A stretch of 64,000 bases of DNA. Origin: Mermis nigrescens (taxonomy: Eukaryota; Nematoda; Enoplea; Mermithida; Mermithidae). A program made the position numbers and the translations under genes. Where the stretch lies: contig JAVLUZ010000142.1 of assembly GCA_036768485.1 (NCBI GenBank), positions 5,586,729 to 5,650,728 on the forward strand. The letters are read 5' to 3'. The notes under the pieces are model-generated. The model was not told where the DNA came from. It ran no database searches and saw nothing but the letters and a program-made list of their open reading frames with translations. Of the stretch, positions 53,464 to 64,000 are shown in pieces (within the stretch, counting starts at the first letter, position 1; every line of letters starts with the position of its first letter).

Positions 53464-55040
53464 ACAGGAGAGAAAATAAAGCTTCCATAAAAAATGTAAC
53501 TAATCATTCTCTGAAAAATTATGTCTACATCAAATAAAATTCTAAAATATTTTTTCTGATGGCTGGACTGTATTGCAAAAATGATGACGTATACTTTAAT
53601 ATTCATACGCTTTATTGGTCGAATATCCTATCATGTTTTAAGTATATAAGTGGTAAAATATAATTCTTTATATTTAGATGGCTGAAAATTTGTGCATCAC
53701 CAAGATTCGATGCATTGCATATGCAGACAGAATTGAACCTTAGGTAAAGCTATAGAGGATGCTCAAAAATAATTCAGTTTTCATACAAAAAGCGGTATTG
53801 CTGTTTGAATCAAATGCAAGGCTGGGATAAAATTAAATTTTCTTTACACTTTGGTAAAGTGCAACTAATGCATAAAATTCTTAATTCTATATCTTTCATT
53901 GTATGTTATAATGAACGAGCAAAAATATTTGAACATTAAACTGCATGGGCAGGATTAATGTCAAAAAGACTAAAAAATTCACTAAAAATTTGACTTTGCA
54001 TATTTGTGTAAAGTGCAACAAATGTAAAAAAATAAAAATTCAATGAATTTCTGACAGATTGTTTATGACTCTATATTTGCACCAAGAATTGCTGCTCAGT
54101 TTCAAATGTTGGGCAAACAAATTGACAACAAAATGAGTTTTTTGAGATAGATTGCGTAAAACTGTTCAGTTGATGTTCAACTTTTCACAGAAAGGGTATT
54201 GCAATTTTTATTAAACTTTACACGCAGGTTGGGGGTATGTGTAGATGTAATCGGTTTAAATATTTTTAGTGCCTCTTAAAAATTGTCTGTATGGGCTGAA
54301 TTTATGTTACAAAAAATTTAAAAATTAACCAAAAATCCGATTTTACACATTTGTGTAAAGTGCAACAAACGCGTAAAATCTATAATTCTATGAATTTATG
54401 AAAGATCATGTATGACTCTATATTCGCATCAAAAATCGCTCCTCGGTATCAAATGATACGCAAACAAAATTAACATTAAAATGAATTTTTCGGAAATATG
54501 GGGAAAAACTGTTCACTTGATGTTCAACTTCGTATAGAAAGGGTATCAGAATTTTTATTAAACTTTACACATATGTTGGGGATATGTGTGCACGTATGCA
54601 CAGTAAATATTTTTAGTGCTTCTCAAAGATTGACTGACTGGGCACGATTAATGTTAAAAAAATGTTTAAAAATAGCCGAAAAATTTGACTTTACACTTCT
54701 GTGTAAAGCGCATTAAATGCGAAAAAAATTCTAATTTAAAATTCTTCTTATTAAGCACATATGGCCCTATGATCACTTCAAAGTTTACTGCTCTGTCATT
54801 AGTGTAACGGTAGAAAACTGAGTTTATACAAAAGTACAAAAATTTCGTAAAAATGACCAAATTTTCAAACTTTGGATTACTGTAGCTCGATAAATATTAG
54901 TTTTTATGAAAAATGAATGTCGCCATGATTCTTAGCTTGAAAAACTGACCCATATATCAAATTTTCAGGAAACTTTTTTCAACTTATCATGACTTGTGTA
55001 CACGGAGGTCGATTTTATAGGAAATCGTGTCTTAAATAGC
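53464..55040. repeat. Right arm of the 3.1-kb palindrome
   Basis: Inverse of 51936-53440 with scattered substitutions and small indels. Identity falls away after CGTGTCTTAAATA at about 55040. Confidence 0.93.
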
Positions 55041-56067
55041 GTAAAATCTACCATAATTGGCGGTTTTTGATGCTTCTAAATTGTGTTTTTGCAAACGTGT
55101 TTATTTTATTCTTGCGCCTGTCTTAATTTCCTCGAAAATCTTAGCCAAAGCGAATGCAGCAACTTTTACATGTCGGCTTGTAACTTACGCAATAGGCACC
55201 ACACATGGGGGATCTAGACTGGCCGTGCAGGGATTTAGAACTACATGGATGCATGGAATCGCCGATCTAGGAGAGCGATCATACATTGAGCGTTTTTAGG
55301 CCATAATGACTTCAGAAAACTAAAACCGCTAAAATAGCATCAAAATTAAGTTATTACACAGTTTCTTATCAATTTAAAGCACTTTTGAGGAAAATTTTTG
55401 ATTTTCATCTTTTTTGGCCGTAAGTAGATCCTTTCGGTATTTTAACCATTGTTGAGTTTTTGCCATTATTTTGCATGCTCTGTATGTCAGTGTAGGTTTA
55501 TCCTTGCCTTTTTTGTCTTCTAAAGTTTACCCAATTGAAGTAGGAAAACATATTCTACTGAATTTTGGAATAGTTCCTCGGACAGCCCGTGTGTAGAGTT
55601 TTTATTGCATCTAAATTATACCGTATATTTCTTCCTCTGGCCCTACAAAAGTGATATCCTCAAGAAATTTGACTTCACCAAAGTGAGTTAGTGATTTTTT
55701 TAGGTTTTTTGTTATGTTTGTTCTAGTTTTCTCAGAATTTTTGGAATTTTGCACACAAAAACACTGAAGCAATTTGCTCAGCATACAATGAAGTTGCTCA
55801 TGTGTCACCAATTACCTTACACACATAAGTGTCTCTACATCATTTTTCCCCTACATTTTTTCATGAGAATACAATATTCAACGTTTTTGGCTGTAGTTTT
55901 GCTCTGAATCAGCCAAAATATAAAATTACTAAATAAGTAATAATTTTTTATTTATTTGCATTCCTGTTCAGGTAATTTAACAATTATATACATATTTTTT
56001 ATACATTCACATTAGGAATATGTTAAGCAATTTGATCCAAAACAATGCATATGCAGTCAATTGTGAC
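55041..56067. other. AT-rich spacer, no gene recognised
   Basis: Short frames only, with no repeat family assigned. Confidence 0.4.
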
Positions 56068-56332
56068 CACAAGTAGGCATCAAGAAAATTCTGGGAGGGG
56101 ATGCAAGATTTTTCAAAGATCAAAAAATGGCCCTAAAAATAGTGGTGTGGCGAAAAAACACCATTTTCCGACATTTATCATCGAGCACTATCCATTGGCA
56201 TCAAAAAATTGCGAAAAACAACGAAAAAAATTTTAAAAACTGAATTCTGGGGTATCTTGATTTCTGGGGGGTATTTTGGTTCTTCGGGGGGGGGGGCTGG
56301 GTGCATACCCCCAAACCCCCTCGCTCAGGTGT
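56068..56332 (+). mobile_element. Mutator-type MITE, 7/9 TSD
   Basis: A family member flanked by AATTGTGAC (56059-56067) and GGTTGTGAC (56333-56341). Confidence 0.8.
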
Positions 56333-56457
56333 GGTTGTGACACGATAATACCTAGAAGCTTAATTCAAGGTATCGAAAATTCCAAATTTTGCCCTACTTG
56401 ATCATAAAATCACGATTTCACCCTTCCTGGTGCACCTGCCCTCATGCATCTATTAAA

Positions 56458-59400
56458 AGCAAAGAAAAATGCTCCGATGGAACAAAAAAGGGGAATTTAC
56501 TTGGGATTGTGAATTATCGAGGATGTAAAAGGAGGGGACTAGGAAAAATCTCCCTTTGTTATATGCCAAAAATCGCAAAATATGTTAAAAATCAGACTTT
56601 CTCTAAACAATGCAAAAAATCGAAGTATATTCTGCGGTCTCTGAAAAAACGTATTATTTTAAAATAATTTTCTCTGATTGACATAATATCTTAAAAGCAT
56701 ATTACGTAATGCAACTTTTTGCAGACTTTATTCAACTTTGAGTTGCTTAATAATGTGACTGAAAGTGAAATGCTGCTAACAAATCATAATTAAGTTGTTC
56801 GTATTTCATTATTACTAAGCATGTCACTTAGCAGATACAGCCATTCTAAGTGTCAAAGTGCAAGCAATATTCAAATTACAAAAAAATTGATTGAAAAAAG
56901 CAGCGAATTAGCAATGCAGTAGCTAAGCGAATTGAATGAAATAGTACATATCTATGCATTCAAGACAATCGATGATATTGTTGGTTCCACGGAAGCTGAC
57001 GTGCAACGGACCTTATGTAGATACTCTTTTACACATGTCCACAACAATTGTTTACTAAACTTTTACATTTTTCAAAGGCCGCAGAATATACTACGATTTT
57101 TTGTATTGTTTAGAGAAAGTCTGATTTTTAACATATTTTGCGATTTTTGGCATATAACATAGGGAGATTTTTCCTAGTCCCCTCCTTTTACATCCTCGAT
57201 AATTCACAATCCCAAGTATATTCCCCTTTTTTGTTCCATCGGAGCATTTTTCTTTGCTAGTACCCTACTTTTAATTAGCAAGATTTGGAAATACAATACT
57301 AGATTTCATTTACTGTGCGGTTCTTCTAATAATTGAATGGTTTAAACTTAACAAAGCTACTAGTTGTAGAAGAAACAAACATTCTGATTAGTAATTCTTA
57401 TGTTACGTAGAACATCCTGTAAAGAAATATGCTTCCAAAACTTTCTAGAGCTAAATTTAATTTACATTTTAAACTTTACACAAGAGTGTAAAGAATTTTA
57501 GTGGGATTAATAATTTCGATATTGCTCTGATATAACGATCAGCATTTATTAAGAAATGAAACCTCTATAATGTTCTAAGAACAAATTAACATTAGGTGTT
57601 AATCACTTTACATTACTCTTCATGCGCCCCTAGCAGACGTATCACACCTGTTTCCATATATATTTTACGACTTTAGGGAAAAAATAAGTTACCGTGAGGC
57701 TCTAGAATGAAGCTTATTATATAGTATAAACTTTACACTAGCAACGAGTGTAAAGAAGATTTTTGTCGGATTTGTAAATTCGATATTACTCGGATATTAC
57801 GATCAACATTCATAAAAAAATTACGTCTCCATAACGGTTTAATGACAAATAGACACAGATGTAAATCACATTACATCACTGTTGAGTGTAAACAAACACG
57901 CCCACCTGACGTCCCTTATTTGATTCCATGTAAATTTTCAGATTTCAGCAAAAAATTTAGGTTTTTGCAAAGCTCTAGAACGAAGATAAACCACTTTACA
58001 TCACTGTTGAGTGTAAACAAACGCGCCCAGCTGACGTCCCTTATTTGATTCCATGTAAATTTTAAGATTTTGGCAAAAAATGCAGGTTTTCGCAAAGCTC
58101 TAGAACGAAGATTAATTAGCAGTGTAAACTTTACACAACCGCCTAGTGTAAAGAGGACTTTATTCCGATTTGTAAATCTGATATTACTCGGATTTTATTA
58201 TCAACATTTATGAAAAAATTGCATGTCTACAATGGTCTGAGGACAAATAAACAATGAGTGTAAACTACTTTACGTCACTGTTGGATGTAAACAAACGCGC
58301 CTACGTGACGTCTCACATTTGATTCTTTGAAAATTTCTAGACTCCAGGAAAAAATTAGGTTTCTGGAATGCTCAAAAACGAAGATAAATACATTTTTAGT
58401 GTAAACTTCATGTAAACACCTAGTGTAAAGAAGATTTTGGTCAGATACGTAATTTTGATATTGTTCCGATATTACGATTAATATTTATGAAAAAAATTAA
58501 GTCTCTATAATGTTCTATGGGCAAACTAACAATAGGTGTAAACTACTTTACAACACTGTAGAGTGTAAACATACGCGCCAGACTGGCATATCAAATTTAA
58601 TTCCCGGTCCATTTCTAGACTGGATAATCGTGTCCCTGACTCATAACCAGAGAAACAGGCAGAAAAAACAAGACAAAAACGCATTTTAAACACCAAATTT
58701 TTGACTTTACACTCGCTAAATATTAATGTATAGACAATTTGCTTTGACATGCACCCGATATAAAGCACTTTATTTTTAGTCTATTGGACTTATCCCGACT
58801 TCTGAACGGAGAAAGTGGCGAACAAAAAAGCAACAAAAACGTATTTTCCATCATTTAGAACACTGTAAACTTTAAAATTCCGTACCGAACTCCTCATTGA
58901 GTTTAAAGAAATTCGGTTTGGTACAGTTTGTAGCTTTTAAATCGTAGTACATTCCTGTGTGCCAAAATTCTCTTGCAAAAATTATTTGGTATGATTTATT
59001 AATCAAAATTCGGAAAAAACGTGTTTTTTCGTCCATTTTTTACCTCTGATTTCGAACTTTACACCTCCATAAATAACTCAATATTGCGTTTTTTTAAATG
59101 CGGTTTGCTGCGATGTGTAGCCCCTGAGAGGCACTTTATTACTGCTATATTCAATTTACCCTGACTCACAAGCGGGAAAATTTGGCAGAGAAATCTTAGT
59201 TAAAATCCGTTTTTTACACCATCAAATAGAGTGTAAACTTTAAACCCCAGGATCTAACTCACCATAGTGCATAGAAGGCTTTGCTTATATGCCGAATGTA
59301 GCCCTTGATCCGCTCTACATTTCTGTCAGAAAACATTTTAAAAAACTCATAACCGGAGTTAGTATCGGACATAAGCAGGTTGAAAACTCGACCAAAAAGT

Positions 59401-59802
59401 GCTTTTTCACCCCCAGATTTTCGCGCTCTTTACACTGCCATTCGATAACTAATGCGAATTTCAAAAAACAAAAAAAGTGCCATCTGTAGAATTCATCCCT
59501 CTATTATCCTATGCTGTTTAATTCTTCGAGTCATCAATACTCAGTTGTCCACATGCCGCATTATAAATGTCCCAAAATTTGTCCTATGTTATAACGTTAC
59601 ACAAAAACTTTACACCTCCTTTACACAGTCAGTTTTGAGTTTCAAGAAAAACAAAAAAACACGGACAGCGAATTTTTTTATTATCTTTCTTTTAAAAAAA
59701 ACCGCATCTTCCAGAAGTGTCCCGTTATAGCTGTAGGGGGAGTGCACAGGTGTTAGGGGTACCCAAGTATATTGTAGGTACGCGCTAACGCGCTACCTAT
59801 GA
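56458..59802 (-). mobile_element. Helitron-like element, copy B (inverted)
   Basis: Collinear with copy A (12853-16732) in reverse, including the hairpin end (TAGGTACGCGC...GCGCTACCTA), the tandem GTGTAAAG array (about 57460-58520) and the terminal palindrome (56458-57260). It lacks the MITE found in copy A, and its length (about 3345 bp) equals copy A minus that MITE. The 5' junction A|TC is intact. The 3' end reads GCTTTT instead of GCTAG. Confidence 0.6.
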
Positions 59803-60172
59803 TATGTGATTAAGGAAACATGCTTTATCGCAACAACCAATCTCTCATGCATTGGGTGCATGAGGTTTGCCTAAATCAGCATAAAAAACGCCTCAGTAGA
59901 TAAAAACTCATCTTTTTATGCACACACTCACCTACTGTACTAGTGGTCTGACATTTTTTTAGGCTAACACTTGGCAAAAGAATGCATTGCTGTGTTTTCC
60001 TTTCAAAATTATTTCACATAGCACAAAAAAGTCTTTAAAACTTTTTGTAAGACTCAAAATCATTGAGATATGTACACAATAGAAATAGAAAGCCTTTTAG
60101 CTTATTGGATATTGTTCCAAAGAGGCTTTTTTATAGGTGCTCATTCTTCACATAATGTACGTGCTAAGTATA

Positions 60173-61480
60173 TACCGTCAACTGGGGTTTCTTTGCCGAG
60201 TATGGGGTAATTTTGCCAATCAAGGTTTTTTTATTGCAGACTGCTTTTATTGTCGCAAGTCATGTGTGGTGCGCTATTTTTTTGATGTTTTCGATTTATT
60301 ACTATATTGTTCATCTGGCAATGAAGAAAGAATGGATTCTTCAAGTTCTTCGTGTGTCTACTCTCGTTTTTGTGAGGGCTATTATTTTTTAGCAAGTTTT
60401 TATCAACTCATAAGTGTTCAGGCCACTCGAAAACCTGAAACAGACTGTTTTTATTATTTAGGCTTATCGAAACTATAGATATTTCGCTCGTAGAAAATGT
60501 GTTTTTCCATATTTTGTTGTACATAAAGTTTCCAGAAAAGTCGGTTGGCAATGTTCCCCGCAACCTATCATAAAATGAAAAATTGTTTCATCTTACTGTT
60601 AAACTCGAAAACTCATCAAAATAAAGGATTTTATTTATGTTTAAGCACTGACAAGAGTTTTGGATTGTGCTCTTCAGTCTCTGAATAAAAATATGGGCCA
60701 TCTGTCATCAAAACTAATATTGCCTAGGCTTAAAGTTTTTTTTTGTATTGGACTAAGATTTTGAGGCTCGTACAAAGATTTTTGGAGCGATTTTTGTACA
60801 AGATTGTACACAAAGTATAGACAATTTTTGGCTGATTTTTCATTGTACAAAAAAATCGGAAGGTTTTCATATTACAAAAACAGTGCCTAGGCTAGATTAA
60901 TTTATTTCTACCGTATCTTCCCATTTTATTGTGCATGTTCAGAAAATTGTATGATTTTATTTATAAGCTTTTGCATGATTTCATCATTGTATCATTATTT
61001 TGTGGCAATTTTTTGCACGCTTTTGATAGCACTTGTGTTTTTGTATTGAGCTTGGGAATTATTATGGAAAAAGTTATTGCGAAAAAGTATGAGCCAAACT
61101 TAATTCAGAATTGTTCAGCTACAGCGCCAATTATTTTTCCCATTGGACATTACGAAATGTATTATGCCGGATTTAACCATCAATACCTAGTCGGATCATG
61201 ATCTGAAGGTGTGATTTATTTGGTTCTCCCTGCAACAGTGTATTTTTGAATCTGTTCAGGGGTGGCAAATTTAACCCACTTTGAAGTCTAACTTTGCCAT
61301 ACCACTTTCGTCTAAATTATTCGTTGTTGTGGCCTGTCTGAGTAGAATAATTGCATGAAATACATTCAACAACTTACTCTTTATGTTTTGGCAAAATTAC
61401 AGTATCCAAAAACTATTACATCATAAGTTATGCTAAGAAAAAGCCAAAAAAACGTGGCAATGTAACCCCAGTTGACGGTA
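60173..61480. mobile_element. TIR element, TACCGTCAACTGGGGT ends
   Basis: Ends TACCGTCAACTGGGGTTTCT and (inverse) TACCGTCAACTGGGGTTACA give inverted repeats of about 25 bp around 1308 bp. Internal words GGGGTAATTTTGCC and CCACTTT..AACTTTGCCATACC resemble the ends. A 340-nt open frame (60137-60478) overlaps the left end but has no recognised domain. Superfamily undetermined. Confidence 0.75.
60731..60885. mobile_element. hAT-type MITE (155 bp), perfect 8-bp TSD, nested
   Basis: A short deletion derivative of the GTACATGTAC family flanked by exact CCTAGGCT at 60723-60730 and 60886-60893, inside the 60173-61480 element. Confidence 0.85.
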
Positions 61481-61796
61481 CGCGTTTTATCCTAAAAATA
61501 CACACATCTGGCTCCTATTAAATGCATCTAAACTGTAGTAAGTTACATATCATAGGTAGCGCGATAGCGCTACCTATAATATACCTACTTGACCACCTGT
61601 TTTCTTATATATTTATCACAGCGAGTGCGAATTTTGTGTCCCCCCCTCACGGCAACAACGGCACATACCTGGGAAGTGCGGTTTTTCAAGCGATAGATAA
61701 TTATATAACTCAATGTACCATTTTCTATCTTTTTACACTCAATACCGAGTTAGCAATGAGTGTGTAAAGTGTAAACCGAAAAATCAAATAATTTGC

Positions 61797-62570
61797 GGAG
61801 GGCCAAGTTTTTTTAAATGTTGCCTTCGAGCTGTAGATTACGAATCTGACCTTAAAATTTCTTCACGCTAAATGGTTGTTGCACAAAAATGTAAAGTATA
61901 CGGGTTTTTTACTCTTTGCGTGTTTTCAGCTTATTTAACTCAATTTTGGTTTCTGCACAGTCCAATTGGTCTTATAGTGTAGACGGTTACAATATTTCGA
62001 AACTTAAATTTTTTTTAAACTTTTTTAATGCAATATTTCACGATCTGTGATCGTTTTAGTGTAAAGGGACCGAGACGAAAAAGGAAATTTCTTCAGCTAC
62101 TCCGCTAAGTAGGTAGAACATGCTAATTATGCTTAAAATGTGCCCTGACCTTAGCGTTACAGATCCTAGTTTATTTTGTTTCTATACACCCAATATTGCG
62201 TTATTAGCATAAGTGTAAAGTTTACACTGAGAAGCACTTTTCCGCCCAGAGCTTTGGGTTTCAAACAATTTGCGGAGGGCCAATTTCATTTTTAAAAATG
62301 TTGTCCCCGAGCTGTAGATTACGAATGTGACATTAAAATTTCTTCACACTCAATGGTTGTTGCACAAAAGTGTAAAGTATACGGGTTTTTTTACTGTTAG
62401 CGTGTCCTCTGATCTAACTCAATTTTGGTTTCTGTGAAGTCCAATTGATTTTATAATGTAGAGAATATCTCAAAAGGTAAAAATTTTTCCTCTTTTAATG
62501 CAATATTTCTTGATCTGTGATCATTTTAGTGTAAAGGGTTCGAGACGAAAAAAGAAATTTCTTTAGCTAC
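61797..62570 (+). repeat. Tandem duplication with GTGTAAAG motifs in copy C
   Basis: Units beginning GCGGAGGGCCAA (61797, 62273) share GAGCTGTAGATTACGAAT, TGGTTGTTGCACAAAA, GTGTAAAGTATACGGG and TTTTAGTGTAAAGGG. GTGTAAAGTTTACAC stands between them at 62213-62227. Confidence 0.8.
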
Positions 62571-62606
62571 TTGCACCCCCAGAATTTCAGCGCTGCCCAC
62601 CTATGG
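62568..62606 (-). mobile_element. End fragment of Mutator-type MITE
   Basis: GCACCCCCAGAATTTCAGCG and GCTGCCCACCTATGG match the right end of the GTGGGC-ended family only. Confidence 0.6.
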
Positions 62607-63040
62607 ATATATGGCTTAAAATATTAAATAAAAGAAGGGAACTAGCAAAGAAAAATGCCCCGATGGAACAAAAAAGGTAAATATACTTGAATTTCTTCAT
62701 TGTTAAGGATGTAAAAGGAGAGGACTAGGGAAAATTACCTTATATGGACAGAAGCCATAGGAATGTGCTAAACTGTTAGACTTCCCTAAACAACGCAAAA
62801 ATCGAAGTATATTCTGCAGCCTAAGCGTGTTTCTGCAGATTTTCCGCAGTAATTTCGATCACGATGGTGAGTATTTTGATTACTTAATTTTGGGAAAAAT
62901 TAAAGAAATTTTTTGTCGTTTTTCATGCAAACTATTGAGTTGGCCATGTAGTTGTAAAGTTTATACTATTATCTTTTACGTTTAGAACATTGTAGAAGGT
63001 CAAGATTTCATTAAATAAATAATACATTGATTATTTTGAC

Positions 63041-63250
63041 CTTTTGAACAATTTCCCCGCCACCGTTTTTTTAGCCGATCCGTAATAGCTGCAGTAAGAA
63101 ACTTTACATACACCTAGCTTATGACTTCTTGTCTTTACACCTGCAAAATGAAATAATATAATATATAAAACAATATTTACAAAATAATATATGCTGTATC
63201 TTTATTTCGTCTCTCAAAAAACGGTGGCGGGGAAATTGTTGAAAAGGTTC
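63041..63250. mobile_element. Small TIR element inside copy C
   Basis: CCTTTTGAACAATTTCCCCG and its near-perfect inverse, extended by GCCACCGTTTTTT (about 33 bp), enclose about 150 bp. It sits in the central spacer of copy C's terminal palindrome. Confidence 0.65.
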
Positions 63251-63513
63251 ATATTTAACAGTCATGGAAGTGTCTCCAGTGCTCTTTTGCGAAACACTTG
63301 AGAACGTTTTGTGACTACACCCTCATTTTTCACAGGCCACAGAATATACTTCGATTTTTACGTTGTTTAGGGGAAGTGTGACTGTTTAGCACATTCCTAT
63401 GGCTTTTGCGCATATAGGGTAATTTTCCATAGTCGCCTCCTTTTACATCCTTAATAAGAAGAAATTCAAGTATAATTACCTTTTTTGCTCTTCGGAGCAT
63501 TTTCCTTTGCTAG

Positions 63514-64000
63514 TTATTCATTGTTTTTCATGAAGTTCCGCCAAATTCAATAATAAATCAAACAATATATAACTAATAACTATATCTTTTCCCGTATTTT
63601 TACCATATTATTGCCTGCTTTGACCTCTTATCTCCCGAAAGGTTCCCTTGGAGTGCCCAAACCTCTAAAATACTAAATTACTCCTCCTAATTACTGCATA
63701 TTCCTTTAACATTTTGCTATGAATGGTGTTTGTTTCTAAGAAAATATCGCCTTAAGTCTTATCGCTCCAATTATTTTCGAATTCGCCCTGTTGTATCTCT
63801 CTGATTCATCTTTTTCCTGCAATGTTCTGATTCATTACTACAGTCTCGTGTGGAATTTCACCCAGAAATTCAAGAATTTACAGTTAGAAGGGAGAAAAAT
63901 GTAAAATATGATACAAATCATGTTTTCCATATTTAGCATTGTGCTCTCAAGTCATTATTTTTTTACATTATTATATAATTCCAGGATTCTACTTTTCTGC
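63514..64000. other. AT-rich spacer, nothing recognised
   Basis: No ORF, repeat or RNA gene was recognised after the end of copy C. Confidence 0.4.

Larger units (their letters stand above)
61550..63513 (+). mobile_element. Helitron-like element, copy C (short, diverged)
   Basis: A|TCATAGGTAGCGCG at the left, with hairpin TAGGTAGCGCGATAGCGCTACCTA, and CTTTGCTAG|T at the right, as in copy A. The body is a different GTGTAAAG tandem array (61797-62570, period about 476 bp) and the last 872 bp form the terminal palindrome. The body differs from copies A and B while the ends are shared, as in Helitron families. Confidence 0.55.

Overview
The window is nuclear DNA of an animal, probably an arthropod or similar invertebrate. 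It has spliced host exons with GT-AG introns, AT-rich spacers, and an unusually dense load of DNA transposons, mostly small non-autonomous elements with clear target-site duplications (TSDs), many nested in one another. There is no prokaryotic gene organisation. The organism is inferred, not identified.

Two host genes can be read. On the minus strand (about 8.0 to 2.6 kb) four exons encode, or probably encode, a membrane-anchored YccV/HspQ-like (hemimethylated-DNA-binding fold) protein; the three downstream exons join in matching phase. On the plus strand (35.8 to 51.8 kb) exons encode an SDE2 homologue: end of the ubiquitin-like domain with the GGKGG cleavage site, the CRDLSGRRL motif, the coiled coil and the acidic C-terminus. 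Two of its exons are each split by an insertion flanked by a perfect 11-bp direct repeat in the same codon phase, which looks like transposon-derived non-canonical introns or recent disruptions.

At 17.1-27.1 kb lies a Ty3/gypsy retrotransposon with a single Gag-Pol frame, a one-base frameshift at the RT/RNase H junction, an integrase ending in a PWWP-like module, and a third ORF in the position where errantiviruses keep env. That ORF has a splice acceptor 4 nt before its ATG, but it encodes a DEDDy 3'-5' exonuclease (RNase D/WRN type) and not an envelope. This is the most striking item here. No 3' LTR is visible.

The rest is mobile DNA. It includes a hAT-type MITE family built on a CTTTGTACATGTACAAAG palindrome (8-bp TSDs); Mutator-type MITE families with 9-bp TSDs; TA-duplicating MITEs, one with a tRNA-like core; and larger hAT-like elements whose two ends carry family-specific GC-rich motifs. 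Three Helitron-like elements (A|TC...CTAG|T ends, GTGTAAAG-rich tandem arrays) are present, two of them near-complete copies in inverse orientation 40 kb apart. There are also a 3.1-kb near-perfect palindrome at 51.9-55.0 kb, mariner-like and tRNA-derived SINE copies, and a GGCGCGAAGCGCC 13-mer recurring in unrelated repeat families.
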